Program-made: the position numbers and the translations under genes | Notes under the pieces: generated by a model | Told to the model about the DNA's origin: nothing | The model's input: the letters and a program-made list of their open reading frames with translations, nothing else | Databases searched by the model: none | NCBI GenBank assembly: GCA_002437565.1 | Contig: DJQL01000117.1 | Location: 1-32,981, forward strand | DNA: 32,981 nt | From: Prevotella sp. UBA6387 | GTDB taxonomy: Bacteria > Bacteroidota > Bacteroidia > Bacteroidales > Bacteroidaceae | Direction of reading: 5' to 3' | In this document: positions 13,030 through 23,800 of the stretch, one piece after another | Position numbering within the stretch: position 1 is the first letter of the stretch | How the letters are laid out: every line of letters starts with the position of its first letter

Positions 13030-15291
13030 TTATTTCTTGTTGCCCATGCGCTTGTCTTTGCCGTCTTTTTGCGTGGCATCGGCGAGTATGAAGTCGAGCT
13101 GTCGTTTCTCCACGTTGGCTCTTGCAACCTTTATGCGTATTGGGTCTCCAAGTTGGTACTTGTGGTGATGCCTACGGCCACGTAGCAAGAAGTTTTTCTC
13201 GTCAAACTCATAGTAGTCGTCATCGAGGTCACGCATTGGCACCATGCCCTCGCAGTGGTTCTCGTCTATCTCCGCATAGATGCCATACGATGTGATTCCG
13301 GAGATGTGTGCGTCATATTCGTTTCCGATCTTGTCGCCCATAAACTCCACCATCTTATACTTTATGGAATCCCTCTCGGCATTTTGTGCCAGTTGCTCCA
13401 TGTCGGAGCAATGCTCGCACAGGTCCTCGTAGTGTTTCTCGTTGGCAGAGCGTCCGCCGTTTTGGTATTTTGTGAGCAACCTGTGTACCATCGTGTCTGG
13501 ATAGCGGCGTATGGGTGAGGTGAAGTGTGTGTAATAGTCGAATCCCAGTCCGAAGTGTCCAATGTTGTGCGTTGTGTACTTTGCCTTCATCATAGCCCTT
13601 AGTGTCACAGTCTGCACCACTTTTGCCTCTTTTTGCTCTTCCACGTCACACATGAGCTTGTTGATGCTCTTTATCATGGCCTTTCGCGTACCGTCGGTTT
13701 TCACTTTCAGGCCGAATGGAGCTATGAACTTCCTGAGGGTCTCCATCTTCTCAGGGTCTGGGTTGTCGTGTACGCGGTATGGGAACACCTTTGCCTTCTT
13801 GCCCTTTGGCACGCGCCCCACGCTCTCTGCCACGGTTCGGTTGGCAAGGAGCATAAACTCCTCAATGAGTTTGTTGGCATCTTTTGAGCGCTTGAAATAG
13901 CAGCGTATTGGGTGCCCTTTCTCGTCAATGTCGAAATGCAATTCCTCGGTGTCGAACATCACGGAGCCGTCCTTGAATCTTTTCTTGCGCAGCAGCTTTG
14001 CAAGCCTGTCGAGCGTGCATATCTCCCATCCGTATTCATCCTTGAACCCGTCTTTCCCCGGGTTGGGGGCAGGTTCCCCCGTGCCATCCACCACACCGTT
14101 GTCTTCCAGCACTTGCTGCGCTTCCTCGTAGGCGTATCGGCGGTTGGAGCGTATTATGGTGTGCACTATTCGCGAAGCCTTGATCTCAGCGTTGTCGTCG
14201 AGGTCGAAGATGACGCTGTAGCAGAGCTTGTCCTCATTCGGGCGGAGCGAGCACACGAAGTTGCAGAGATGCTCCGGCAGCATTGGTATGGTGCGGTCCA
14301 CGAGATACACTGAGGTGGCGCGTTTTTCAGCCTCGCGGTCTATTATTGAGCCTTCGGTGACATAGTGGCTCACGTCGGCTATGTGCACGCCAACCTGGTA
14401 TAGTCCGTTGTCGAGCTTCTTTATTGAAAGGGCATCGTCGAAATCCTTTGCGTCCTTAGGGTCTATCGTGCAAGTCCATGTGTCGCGGAAGTCCTCGCGC
14501 TCTGCCACGTCCTTGTCGGTGATCTCGCCAGTGATTTTGTCTGCCGCGTCCTCCACCTTTTTAGGGTATTTGTATGGCAGTCCATATTGCGCGAGTATGG
14601 TGTTCATCTCCACGTCGTTGTCGCCAGTCTGTCCGAGCACGTCCACCACCTCGCCGATTATGTTCTTGTGCTCGCTGTCTGGCCATGCCGTCACTTTCAC
14701 TACGGCTTTGTCGTCCGTCTTGCCCCCCTTGAGCTTGTTTTTGGGTATGAGAATGTTTTGTGCCAATGTGTTTTCCGTTGTCACGAGGAAAGCGATGTCC
14801 TTGTCTACCCTCAACCTGCCCACGAACTGGTCTTTGGCCCTTTGCAGTATCTCGATGACCTGTGCCTCCTTGATGTGGTTACGGCGGCGCGCCATCATCG
14901 ACACCCTAACGTGGTCTCCGGTGAGAGCCGACATGGAGTTTCGCTCCGACACGAAGATTGGCTTGTCGCTCCCGTCTGGGATAAACGAGTTTTTGCCGTT
15001 AGACTTTCTCACGAAGCGTCCCTCCTGCACCTGGCCCTTGGTGTTGAGCTTGTAAGAGTTCTCGCTGACCCTGGTCAGGGCATCGTCCCATGTCATCTCT
15101 TCCATTATGTCCATGGCGAGCATTTTCAGTGGATGCGTGTTGAGGCGAAGCGAGTGGAATATTTCTTTAAGAGTCAGTGTCTTGTCGGGTTGCGAACTAA
15201 AAAACGCGTCAAGTATTTTGGCAAGCTGCTTTTTTGTCATGCGCTTGCCGCCTCGACGCTCTTTCTTGGATTGATGGTCCTTCTTTCCCAT
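13030..15291 (-). CDS. rnr: Ribonuclease R
   Basis: RNase R is a processive 3'-5' exoribonuclease that degrades structured RNA. The 753-residue protein has the family order: a basic N-terminus (MGKKDHQSKKERRGGKR) with a helix-turn-helix-like segment, cold-shock domains at about 75-240, the RNB catalytic domain and a C-terminal S1 domain (GITSYGIYAEIDENHCEGMVPMRDL) with a Lys-rich tail. The RNB metal-binding motif is CTIDPKDAKDFDDALS, and HIADVSHYV and FTSPIRRYPDTMVHRLL are also seen. It is a single-gene unit: it has its own terminator downstream and its start faces the divergent epimerase gene. Confidence 0.95.
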   Translation of the reverse strand: MGKKDHQSKKERRGGKRMTKKQLAKILDAFFSSQPDKTLTLKEIFHSLRLNTHPLKMLAMDIMEEMTWDDALTRVSENSYKLNTKGQVQEGRFVRKSNGKNSFIPDGSDKPIFVSERNSMSALTGDHVRVSMMARRRNHIKEAQVIEILQRAKDQFVGRLRVDKDIAFLVTTENTLAQNILIPKNKLKGGKTDDKAVVKVTAWPDSEHKNIIGEVVDVLGQTGDNDVEMNTILAQYGLPYKYPKKVEDAADKITGEITDKDVAEREDFRDTWTCTIDPKDAKDFDDALSIKKLDNGLYQVGVHIADVSHYVTEGSIIDREAEKRATSVYLVDRTIPMLPEHLCNFVCSLRPNEDKLCYSVIFDLDDNAEIKASRIVHTIIRSNRRYAYEEAQQVLEDNGVVDGTGEPAPNPGKDGFKDEYGWEICTLDRLAKLLRKKRFKDGSVMFDTEELHFDIDEKGHPIRCYFKRSKDANKLIEEFMLLANRTVAESVGRVPKGKKAKVFPYRVHDNPDPEKMETLRKFIAPFGLKVKTDGTRKAMIKSINKLMCDVEEQKEAKVVQTVTLRAMMKAKYTTHNIGHFGLGFDYYTHFTSPIRRYPDTMVHRLLTKYQNGGRSANEKHYEDLCEHCSDMEQLAQNAERDSIKYKMVEFMGDKIGNEYDAHISGITSYGIYAEIDENHCEGMVPMRDLDDDYYEFDEKNFLLRGRRHHHKYQLGDPIRIKVARANVEKRQLDFILADATQKDGKDKRMGNKK

Positions 15292-15369
15292 GGTTGTAAA
15301 AAGGTTTGAATTATATTTACCTGCAAATTAACGAAAAACTTTTCAACAATCCTAATTAAATCACATTAT

Positions 15370-15403
15370 TTTGCAAAATATTCTGATTTAAGTATTAACT
15401 TTG
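15370..15403 (+). promoter_or_regulatory. Promoter of epimerase-PAP2-miaB-ABC operon
   Basis: TTTG at 15370-15373, a 22-nt spacer (slightly long) and TAACTTTG at 15396-15403 fit the Bacteroidetes pattern. The start would fall near 15407, only about 11 nt before the ATG. Confidence 0.45.
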
Positions 15404-15417
15404 TAACCTAATTGATT

Positions 15418-16413
15418 ATGAAGATATTAATAACCGGTGCCAGCGGCTTTATTGGCAGTTTTATAGTAGAGGAGGCGTTGAGGCGTGGCTTTGAGACGTG
15501 GGCGGGTGTGAGAGGCACCAGTTCGCGCAAATATTTGCAAGACCCACGCATACATTTCATAAATCTCGACTTCTCTTCAGAGAGCTTGCTCACTGACGCG
15601 CTTCGTGGCCACGACTTCGATTATGTAGTGCATGCTGCTGGAGTAACCAAGTGTCTCCACAAGGACGACTTCTTCAAGGTAAACTATGATGGCACCAAGA
15701 ATTTGGTAAATGCCATACTCAGTCTCAATATGCCGCTCAAGCGCTTTGTGTACATGAGCAGCCTCAGTGTTTTCGGGGCCATAAAGGAAAAACAGCCTTA
15801 TCAGGAGATTGACGAACATGACACACCACGGCCAAATACGGCTTACGGCATGAGCAAGCTTAAGGCCGAGCAGTTTCTCGATTCGATAGGCAACGATTTC
15901 AATTATATAGTGCTTCGTCCGACAGGTGTGTATGGGCCACGTGAGAAAGACTATTTTGTCATGGCAAAGAGCATACGCGACCATGTGGACTTCGCGGTGG
16001 GGTATCGCCGTCAGGACATCACTTTCATTTATGTGGAGGATGTAGTCGAGGCTGTGTTTCTTGCACTTGACCATGGCATGTCGGGAAGAAAGTACTTCCT
16101 TTCAGATGGCGACGTGTACCAGAGCTCCACTTTCAGCGACTACATACACGAGGAACTGGGCAAGCCTTGGTGGATAAGGATTACTGCCCCAGTATGGGTG
16201 CTGAGGCTCGTCACGCTCGTGGGAGAGTATGTGGGCAGGGCGACTGGAAAGCTGATAGTGCTCAACAACGACAAGTACAACATATTGCGACAGCGCAATT
16301 GGAGGTGCAACATTGAGCCAGCGTGTGACGAGCTTGGGTTCACGCCGCGCTTCAAGCTTCGCGAGGGTGTGAGGAAAACCATACAGTGGTATAAGGACAA
16401 TCATTGGCTTTAA
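15418..16413 (+). CDS. NAD-dependent epimerase/dehydratase family protein
   Basis: This is a 331-residue extended short-chain dehydrogenase. The Rossmann motif is MKILITGASGFIGSFIVEEA; the catalytic pair is in AYGMSKLKAEQF (YxxxK), with the upstream serine in YMSSLSVFG. The ATG at 15418 is preferred over the TTG at 15412 because of the close promoter. Substrate is not evident: relatives include nucleotide-sugar epimerases, 3-beta-hydroxysteroid-type reductases and the ceramide reductase CerR of bacterial sphingolipid synthesis. A PAP2 protein follows 56 nt downstream in the same direction, which makes a lipid or lipid-glycan role more likely than a simple sugar epimerase. That link is inference. 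Confidence 0.85.
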   Translation: MKILITGASGFIGSFIVEEALRRGFETWAGVRGTSSRKYLQDPRIHFINLDFSSESLLTDALRGHDFDYVVHAAGVTKCLHKDDFFKVNYDGTKNLVNAILSLNMPLKRFVYMSSLSVFGAIKEKQPYQEIDEHDTPRPNTAYGMSKLKAEQFLDSIGNDFNYIVLRPTGVYGPREKDYFVMAKSIRDHVDFAVGYRRQDITFIYVEDVVEAVFLALDHGMSGRKYFLSDGDVYQSSTFSDYIHEELGKPWWIRITAPVWVLRLVTLVGEYVGRATGKLIVLNNDKYNILRQRNWRCNIEPACDELGFTPRFKLREGVRKTIQWYKDNHWL

Positions 16414-16469
16414 GGGTTTTCGGGTTACGTTATATGTTGTTGTGATAAATTGGGACGTATTGTATAAGA

Positions 16470-17426
16470 ATGTCAATAAAAGATTTGTTCACTATAGATG
16501 AAAGACCACGCAAGGGCCTTTTGGCACTTGAATGGGTGATACTCGCTTATGCGCTTATCACACTGTTGGTGGTTTTGTTTTGTCTTACAAAAGTAGACAA
16601 TCCAGGCGCAATGGTGTGGGGGAGAATGCGTGTGGTGGCAATCACTATGGGATTGTGGGCCGTATATCGGTTTATGCCATGCAAAATGACCACATTTTTA
16701 AGGGTGGCCATTCAGATGGTCTTGTTGGGATGGTGGTATCAGGACACTTGCGACATCAACTCGTTGTTTCCCAATCTTGACCATATTTTCGCGTCATGGG
16801 ATCAAACTATATTTGGTTTCCAGCCGGCGCTCGTGTTCTCTCAGAGATTTGCGCAGCCAGTATTGAGTGAAATTCTCGAACTATCGTATGTGTCTTATTA
16901 TCCAATGATTATCGTGGTGTGCTTCTTCTATTTCTTTGCGAGAAACAAGGAGTTTGAGAAGTGCTGTTTCATAATATTGGGCACGTTTTTCACCTATTTC
17001 CTAATATTCGACTTCATACCAGTGGCTGGCCCCATGTATTATTATCCAGCCATTGGAATGGACAATGTGGTTAAGGGCATATTTCCTGTAGTAGGAGACA
17101 GAATGGCCGGACAATGGCATATCATGAAGCCGCCAGGGTGGACAGACGGGTTGGGCTATCAGCTCATAGCAGACGTGCATGAGGGGGAGCGCCCCACGGG
17201 AGCGTTTCCAAGTTCACACATAGGCATTGCCTTGGTGAGCCTTTTTCTTGCCATACGCACGCGCAACAAGGCTCTTGTGTTCACGCTCTTTCCTTTCTGT
17301 ATAGGAATATTCTTTGCCACGGTTTATATACGCGCACACTATGCGGTAGACGCTTTCGCTGGACTTGTGAGCGGACTTGTTTTTTATGCTGTATGGGCTG
17401 GCATAGCAAAGTGGAAGGCCATTTAA
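16470..17426 (+). CDS. PAP2 superfamily membrane protein (lipid phosphatase or head-group transferase)
   Basis: This is a 318-residue integral membrane protein with about six to seven hydrophobic segments. The conserved phosphatase motifs are PTGAFPSSH (242-250) and YIRAHYAVDAFAG, with His290 and Asp294 as the likely catalytic pair. The long loop between GPMYYYP and FPSSH, and the overall layout, resemble the Aur1/IPC-synthase branch of PAP2 as much as simple phosphatidate phosphatases. Thus it may remove a phosphate from, or move a phospho-head-group onto, a membrane lipid at the outer face of the inner membrane. It lies between the epimerase and miaB, and all are likely cotranscribed. Confidence 0.8.
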   Translation: MSIKDLFTIDERPRKGLLALEWVILAYALITLLVVLFCLTKVDNPGAMVWGRMRVVAITMGLWAVYRFMPCKMTTFLRVAIQMVLLGWWYQDTCDINSLFPNLDHIFASWDQTIFGFQPALVFSQRFAQPVLSEILELSYVSYYPMIIVVCFFYFFARNKEFEKCCFIILGTFFTYFLIFDFIPVAGPMYYYPAIGMDNVVKGIFPVVGDRMAGQWHIMKPPGWTDGLGYQLIADVHEGERPTGAFPSSHIGIALVSLFLAIRTRNKALVFTLFPFCIGIFFATVYIRAHYAVDAFAGLVSGLVFYAVWAGIAKWKAI

Positions 17427-17467
17427 CCACTGTAACACTTTTAAAATAATATAATAAAAAACGACTC

Positions 17468-18841
17468 ATGAAGAAATTATATATAGAGACTTACGGATGC
17501 CAAATGAACGTGGCCGACTCTGAGGTGGTGGCTTCGGTAATGAAGATGGCTGGCTATGAGCCTACCGACAACGAGGCTGAGGCTGATGCCATATTCCTCA
17601 ATACCTGTTCGGTAAGGGAAAACGCTGAGAACAAGATATATCAACGACTCGACCAGCTGTTCGCCGACAAGAAGAAAAAAGGCTTGAAGACTGTGCTTGG
17701 AGTGCTTGGATGCATGGCAGAGAGGGTTAGAAACGACCTTGTGGAAAACCACCACGCCAACATAGTGTGTGGCCCTGACGCTTACATGAGCTTGCCGGAG
17801 ATGATGGCGGCCGCTGAGCAAGGGTTGCCGGCCGTAGACGTGAAGCTATCCACCACGGAGACTTACCGCGACGTGTTGCCTACACGAATTGGTGGAAACC
17901 ACGTAAGTGGCTTCGTGAGCATAATGCGTGGCTGCAACAATTTTTGCCATTATTGCATCGTGCCTTACACTCGTGGCAGGGAACGATCGCGCGACGTGGA
18001 GAGCATCCTCGCCGAGGTGCGCGACTTGCGCGACCGTGGGTTCAAGGAGGTGACGCTGCTTGGGCAGAATGTCAACAGTTATGGTCTGCTGCCAAACGGC
18101 AAGCGTCCGGAGCATGGCATAATAATAGAGGAAGAGGGTGGCAAGGAACTCCATGTATGTTCTTTTGCCGAACTGCTGCGCAGGGTGGCTGAGGCCGTGC
18201 CGGATATGCGAGTGAGATTCACAACCAGCAACCCGGAAGACATGACGGAGGACATTCTCCATGCCATAGCTGATGAGCCAAACCTATGCAGCCACATACA
18301 TTTCCCGGCACAAAGCGGCAGCTCTAAGGTGCTGCGTGACATGAACAGGAAATACACTCGTGAGGAGTATCTTGAGAAGGTTGACGCAATTCGTCGCATT
18401 ATCCCGAATTGTGGACTTACAACAGACATATTCGTTGGCTATCACGACGAGACAGAGGACGACTTCCAGCAGACACTGTCCTTGATGAAGACCGTGAGGT
18501 TCGATTCTGCTTTCATGTTCAAGTACTCTGAGCGTCCTGGTACTTATGCCGCAAAGCATTTGCCAGACAACGTTAGCGAGGATGAGAAGATACGCCGTCT
18601 CAATGAACTGATACATCTCCAGACCCAAATATCGGCTGAGCGAAACAAGGAAGACGAGGGCAAGGAGTTTGACATCCTCATTGAGCGATTCTCAAAGCGC
18701 AGCCACGACCAACTCATGGGGCGCACGGAGCAAAATAAGGCCGTGGTCATACCTAAGGGAAGACACCATATTGGAGAAATAGTCAGGGTGAAAATTATTG
18801 GCAGTTCCTCAGCCACTCTCATGGGTGAGCCTCTGTGTTAA
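17468..18841 (+). CDS. miaB: tRNA-2-methylthio-N6-dimethylallyladenosine synthase MiaB
   Basis: MiaB adds the 2-methylthio group to i6A37 in tRNAs that read codons starting with U. The 457-residue protein starts MKKLYIETYGCQMNVADSE, the family signature holding the first cluster cysteine; the other two auxiliary-cluster cysteines are in FLNTCSV and VLGCMAERV. The radical SAM motif CNNFCHYCIVPYTRGRERSR (CxxxCxxC) follows, and a TRAM RNA-binding domain closes the C-terminus (MGRTEQNKAVVIPK to VKIIGSSSATLMGE). Length and residues are complete. It is embedded in an envelope-type operon, which is probably chance transcription coupling. Confidence 0.97.
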   Translation: MKKLYIETYGCQMNVADSEVVASVMKMAGYEPTDNEAEADAIFLNTCSVRENAENKIYQRLDQLFADKKKKGLKTVLGVLGCMAERVRNDLVENHHANIVCGPDAYMSLPEMMAAAEQGLPAVDVKLSTTETYRDVLPTRIGGNHVSGFVSIMRGCNNFCHYCIVPYTRGRERSRDVESILAEVRDLRDRGFKEVTLLGQNVNSYGLLPNGKRPEHGIIIEEEGGKELHVCSFAELLRRVAEAVPDMRVRFTTSNPEDMTEDILHAIADEPNLCSHIHFPAQSGSSKVLRDMNRKYTREEYLEKVDAIRRIIPNCGLTTDIFVGYHDETEDDFQQTLSLMKTVRFDSAFMFKYSERPGTYAAKHLPDNVSEDEKIRRLNELIHLQTQISAERNKEDEGKEFDILIERFSKRSHDQLMGRTEQNKAVVIPKGRHHIGEIVRVKIIGSSSATLMGEPLC

Positions 18842-18907
18842 GTTTATTGGTGAGTCTTTTCCTGTATAGTAGTATGCCTTAGTTTTAAGAGTCCATTAGT
18901 ATAATAT

Positions 18908-20746
18908 ATGAAAGAATTCCTGCATGTCCTGCGGCGTTTTTTGCCACCATACAAGAAGTATTTAGCATTCTCGGTGTTCTTCAACGTGCTTTCCGCAGTG
19001 TTGAACATCTTCTCGTTTGCCGCGCTCATCCCTATCTTGCAAATTTTGTTTCAAGTGGATGGAGGATTGCGCGCCAACGACCTCATGCCATGGGCATTGG
19101 ACAAGGAGGTGCTGCAAAACAACATGTCCTACTATGTGCAGGAGTTGATTATAAGCACTTCGGCCACCACAACGCTGCTTATCATAGGACTTTTCCTTGC
19201 GTTTATGACATTTCTAAAGACGACGGCCTATTTCCTGTCGTCGGCCACGGTCATGCCTATACGCACAGGCGTGGTGAGGGACATACGCAACATGCTATAC
19301 AATAAGATCACGTTGCTGTCGCTGTCTTTCTTCAGCGAGGAGCGCAAAGGCGACATCATAGCCCGCATGAGCGGTGACGTGCAGGAGGTGGAGAACAGCA
19401 TCATGTCGTCGCTCGACATGCTGTTCAAAAACCCTATCTTGATAGTGGCTTATCTCGCCACACTTATCATAATATCGTGGCAGCTCACCATATTCACAAT
19501 AGTATTCGCGCCAGTATTCATTTGGTTCATGGGATTTGTTGGAAGAAAGCTCAAGGCAAGGAGCATACTCGCCCAGAGCCTTTGGAGCGACACCATGAGC
19601 CAAGTGGAGGAAACATTGGGTGGACTTCGCATTATAAAGGCGTTCAACGCTGAGAAAAAGATGAACGACAGGTTTGATAGGGTTAATTCAGCCTATCGCA
19701 ACCAGTTGCTGAAAGTGACAGTGAGGCAGCAGATGGCGCATCCAATGTCGGAATTTCTTGGCACGTTGATGATAATAGTGGTGCTGTGGTTCGGCGGAAT
19801 ACTTGTGCTCAACAAGTCGTTGCTTGACGGCCCAACGTTTATTTATTATCTTGTCATGCTTTACAGCATCATCAATCCTCTCAAGGATTTTTCCAGGGCA
19901 AGCTACAACATTCCCAAGGGTCTCGCCTCCATGGAGCGCATAGATAAGATACTGAATGCCGATATAGAAATCAAGGAAAGGAAAGATCCTGTGCACATCA
20001 AGTCATTTGACCATGAAATTGAGTTCAGGCATGTGTCATTTGCATATACAGATGTGCATACTGATGAACTTCAATATGTGTTGAAAGATATCAACCTTGT
20101 CATTCCAAAAGGCAAGACAGTGGCTCTTGTAGGGCAGAGTGGTGGTGGAAAGTCCACATTGCTCGACCTTATACCGCGATATTATGACGTGCAGGAAGGT
20201 GAGGTGCTAATAGATGGAGTCAACGTGAAAGACCTTGGCATACACGACTTGCGCTCGCTTATAGGCAACGTCAACCAAGAGGCCATACTCTTCAACGACA
20301 CCATCAAGAACAATATCAAGTTTGGTAAAGATGACGCGACAGATGACGAAATCATAGCCGCCGCGAAGATAGCAAACGCATACGATTTCATCATGGAGAC
20401 TGAGCACGGTTTCGACACCAACATCGGTGACCGTGGTGGTCGTCTGTCGGGCGGACAACGGCAGCGCATCAGCATTGCCCGTGCCATATTGAAGAATCCA
20501 CCCATCCTCATCCTCGACGAGGCTACGTCGGCTCTCGACACTGAGAGCGAGCGGCTGGTGCAAGACGCGCTATATCGCTTGATGAAGACACGCACAACAG
20601 TTGCAGTGGCTCATCGCCTGTCAACCATCAAGAACAGCGACGAGATTTGCGTCATACACGAGGGAAGGATAGTGGAGCGTGGCACCCACGACGAGCTCAT
20701 GGCAAAAGACGGCTATTACCATAAGCTACACGACATGCAGCAATGA
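18908..20746 (+). CDS. ABC transporter with fused membrane and ATPase domains, MsbA-like
   Basis: The 612-residue half-transporter has an exporter-type membrane domain over about residues 1-330 with six hydrophobic spans, then a nucleotide-binding domain. Walker A is GQSGGGKST, the Q-loop is in GNVNQEAILF, the signature is LSGGQRQRISIARAI, Walker B is ILILDEATSALD and the switch histidine is in VAVAHRLSTIK. It should work as a homodimer in the inner membrane. MsbA-type flipping of lipid A or another lipid is the best guess from the fold and from its place after a PAP2 lipid enzyme; drug or peptide export cannot be ruled out. Confidence 0.88.
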   Translation: MKEFLHVLRRFLPPYKKYLAFSVFFNVLSAVLNIFSFAALIPILQILFQVDGGLRANDLMPWALDKEVLQNNMSYYVQELIISTSATTTLLIIGLFLAFMTFLKTTAYFLSSATVMPIRTGVVRDIRNMLYNKITLLSLSFFSEERKGDIIARMSGDVQEVENSIMSSLDMLFKNPILIVAYLATLIIISWQLTIFTIVFAPVFIWFMGFVGRKLKARSILAQSLWSDTMSQVEETLGGLRIIKAFNAEKKMNDRFDRVNSAYRNQLLKVTVRQQMAHPMSEFLGTLMIIVVLWFGGILVLNKSLLDGPTFIYYLVMLYSIINPLKDFSRASYNIPKGLASMERIDKILNADIEIKERKDPVHIKSFDHEIEFRHVSFAYTDVHTDELQYVLKDINLVIPKGKTVALVGQSGGGKSTLLDLIPRYYDVQEGEVLIDGVNVKDLGIHDLRSLIGNVNQEAILFNDTIKNNIKFGKDDATDDEIIAAAKIANAYDFIMETEHGFDTNIGDRGGRLSGGQRQRISIARAILKNPPILILDEATSALDTESERLVQDALYRLMKTRTTVAVAHRLSTIKNSDEICVIHEGRIVERGTHDELMAKDGYYHKLHDMQQ

Positions 20747-20764
20747 TTTTGTTGCAGATATGTT

Positions 20765-20813
20765 TAATAGCAGCAACGGTTATGGCTCACTTGCCTAATC
20801 GTTGCTGCTATTA
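20765..20813. terminator. Inverted repeat between convergent genes, possible bidirectional terminator
   Basis: Perfect 14-nt arms (TAATAGCAGCAACG and its complement) flank a 21-nt loop. The right arm ends directly at the stop codon of the minus-strand helicase-methylase gene. No strong T-tract follows on either strand, so termination is plausible rather than certain. Confidence 0.5.
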
Positions 20814-23800
20814 TTATTTCATGGCCTGTACTTTCTCGTTTATAAACGATATTTCGGCAGACGACAGGGCATATTTCTTGTAAAGAAACTCGTCTATCTC
20901 ATCCACAGGCAGACTCCAGTCAATGTCCGATTTGTCGCTGAAGTCTTGCAGTGGCACATATTTCCATTTTTCTGGAGTGATGTCTTGTGTCGTCTTCAAT
21001 GCACCAAGAAGAGTCCTTGCAAACTTGGTAGAGACATACTTCATCAATGCCTTGGCTTCGTTTTCAGAGGCAAAGTTGCCTATGCTTATAAATGTTTCTG
21101 TATTTCCCACGTGTGGTGCACCAATGATTGGAGGTGTCAAGGTTTCGCCAAACGCTCCTGTGCCATTTGCCTTGGAAAGGAATATCTTATAGCCTTCCAG
21201 GTTTTTCACGGGATTGATGTAATCGAGTCTCACATATTTTAGAATTCTGTTGTTGTCTGTGCGCCCTAAGATTAGTACATAATCATAGCCGTCATTGGGC
21301 TTTTCATCAAAGAAGACCTGTGGAAGACGCTTGAAAATATTGGTTGACATATCGTATGGATGCCCATTGCTTAGTTGGCTGATTGCTTCTGGATGGTCTT
21401 CATGCATCTTATCCGTAAAGCGGTAGGCCGTTCGTGAAACAACAATGTCGCTCATAGACTTGAAATTCTGATTGTTCACCACAGCCTGTATGATTGCGTT
21501 CAGTTCGGGGTATGGTGTGAACAAGCCTATTGCGCCATTGTCTACTTCCGCGTCTCGCAGGCTGATGGCCACGCCGCCCTTTATGTCGGTATCATCAAAT
21601 AGTTTTTCGCTCTTGGCAAAATAATCGCAAATGTTCAAATGCTTGTCCTCCAGCATCTTCTTGTTCCAAGCCTTTGGTGTGCTGCCGGCGTTGGATAGAA
21701 ACCTTGCAGGATGAATCATCTCAACGACATCGCAAGCTGTGTAGGCACAATCCATAAAGAGGTTATAAATTGGGCCGTTATAAGTCTTCTGCTCTCCCAC
21801 GGCATTGTCTTGATATGGCGGATTGCCTATGATGATGTCGGTGTTCATGGCAAGAAGTTCTTTCATTGTCTTTTCTTTCTTTTTATCGTTCAACAAATCG
21901 TAAGAATTAAAATGTTCTATAACATTATTTACTGGCAGTCCCAACAGTTCATATACTTTACGTGTAAACTCGTAGGTAAGAGGTGATGTCGGGATGGAAT
22001 ATATAGTGTTTTTCACTTTATCTCCAAATGCCTTGAAGAGCGCGTTGGCAAATTCGCCTTGCTTAGCCGCGATGTCTAAGACCTTAGTGCCTTTTTTAAT
22101 TCTGTCGGCAGGCAAATATCTTACCATCTTATCGGCCACCCATGCTGGTGTTACCACTTCAGACGTAGAGAGCCTACCGAATTTTTTCATGGCTCTGTCC
22201 ACTCGCTCACCAGCTGGCACCGACTTGTCGTGCGACAATCTGTTCATGTGCGACACTTTGTAGTCTAAATCGCTCAACACGAAAGGGTTAATGACTTTTC
22301 GTATGGTCTGCAACACTTTCTTGTCTATGCCAACATTTCGTGCAATGCGCTTGTTTGCCTCGTTGGAATCAACAACCCTGAGTATGTCGTCGAGCGATGC
22401 TACCTTGCTATTGGTGAGGAAAGCGAAGAAGAGGATGAGCGAATAGTATGTTGACAGTTTCTTGTGTAAGTTGTCAACATCATTATTGTTGTCGCTCTTT
22501 TCCGTGCTTGTTGCCGCAGTGTCACTTTTGTCATCATCATCTTGTTCGGCATCAGTGTCAATGTCGTCACCATCGCCTTTGTATGCGGGCATCTTTATGC
22601 CCTTTTTTGAGTTGATGGGATACAATGTCTTCAAGGCATCAAGGACATCGCTTTCTGAGAGCAAGTTATCGTCAATAGGAATCTCCGTTGCTTCATCCAT
22701 AATACTCTTGCTGTTGGAATAGGCACTGACAGCTTCAAGGATATCATTTGGCTCCACTTGCCGCAACTTGTCCTTGTTCACGACTATTATAGGCGATATT
22801 CGCAATTCTTCGGCTATGCGCTCATTGAGTTTGCTGTTGCCTTTTTTGTCGGTGTTCACATTGTAAATCTGAGCCTTAGTCTCTTGCATCTTGAACATAC
22901 GCCCAGGCTCGAAATCTACAAGCAACGTTTGCGGCTTCATGTTGTATTTGATGACGTGGCCATTGCCGTCTTTGTACTCTTTTATGTATTGGTTTTGCAG
23001 ACGGAATATGGCTTGGTCGTATTCTTGTGGCGACGCGCTGTCTTTTAGGAATATCATGGTGTCCCATTGCCTTACAGTGGTTCCTGTCAGCATCCTGTTT
23101 ACCGTCAGCGTGATGGTCTTGACATTTCGGCTTTCACACTGCTCAATCTTGTCTTTCACATTTTGTATGCCCTTGAATATTTTGTCGTCGTCCACTCCGG
23201 CAATGTTCAGTATCTCATATTGTCCAAGACGCTTAAAGTCATTTCTGTGAGCCTTTATCAAAGATTCCATGGCATCGCATGAGGCACGGTAGGGTAGTAC
23301 TATAACGATGTGGCGGCATAGTTTTCCTGCTTTGATGCGACTGTCGTTGAGAAAGCTGAGAATGTTGCCGTCTTCTTTGCTGCCGTCTATTGCCATAAGC
23401 AAGTCGAGCACTTCTTGCCCATGAACGAACAGTTTGTGGAGTCCATTCTTGTTTTTCAAGATAGACTTAGGACGCAGCAACTCATTGAGGGCATACTCAA
23501 TGTTGCTTTTCTTCAGCTCTTTCATCTTTCGCATTGACGAATCGTTAAGGTTGAACGCAAACCGAATCATTTGCGGAAATCCATAGTAAGGGTTGTCCCA
23601 TTCGTCATCACCAAGATGGTCGGCGTCCCATTGTTCCTTGTCTTTTACAATATCCGAGAATTGGTAGAAGGCGATGATGTCGTCTTTTTCGAACTCACTA
23701 CCCATCAATATGCGGTATGGTGTGCCAGACAGATGTATCCGAACTCTTGACCGCAAGAGTTTAAGCTCTTCGCTCTTCTCATAATCATCTGATGTCTCAG

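Noticed and set aside
22462..22660. Frameshift or split in the helicase-methylase gene at the low-complexity Asp/Ser-rich stretch
   Set aside because: The frame stays open on both sides and the helicase and methylase motifs are in the same frame, so it is a linker.
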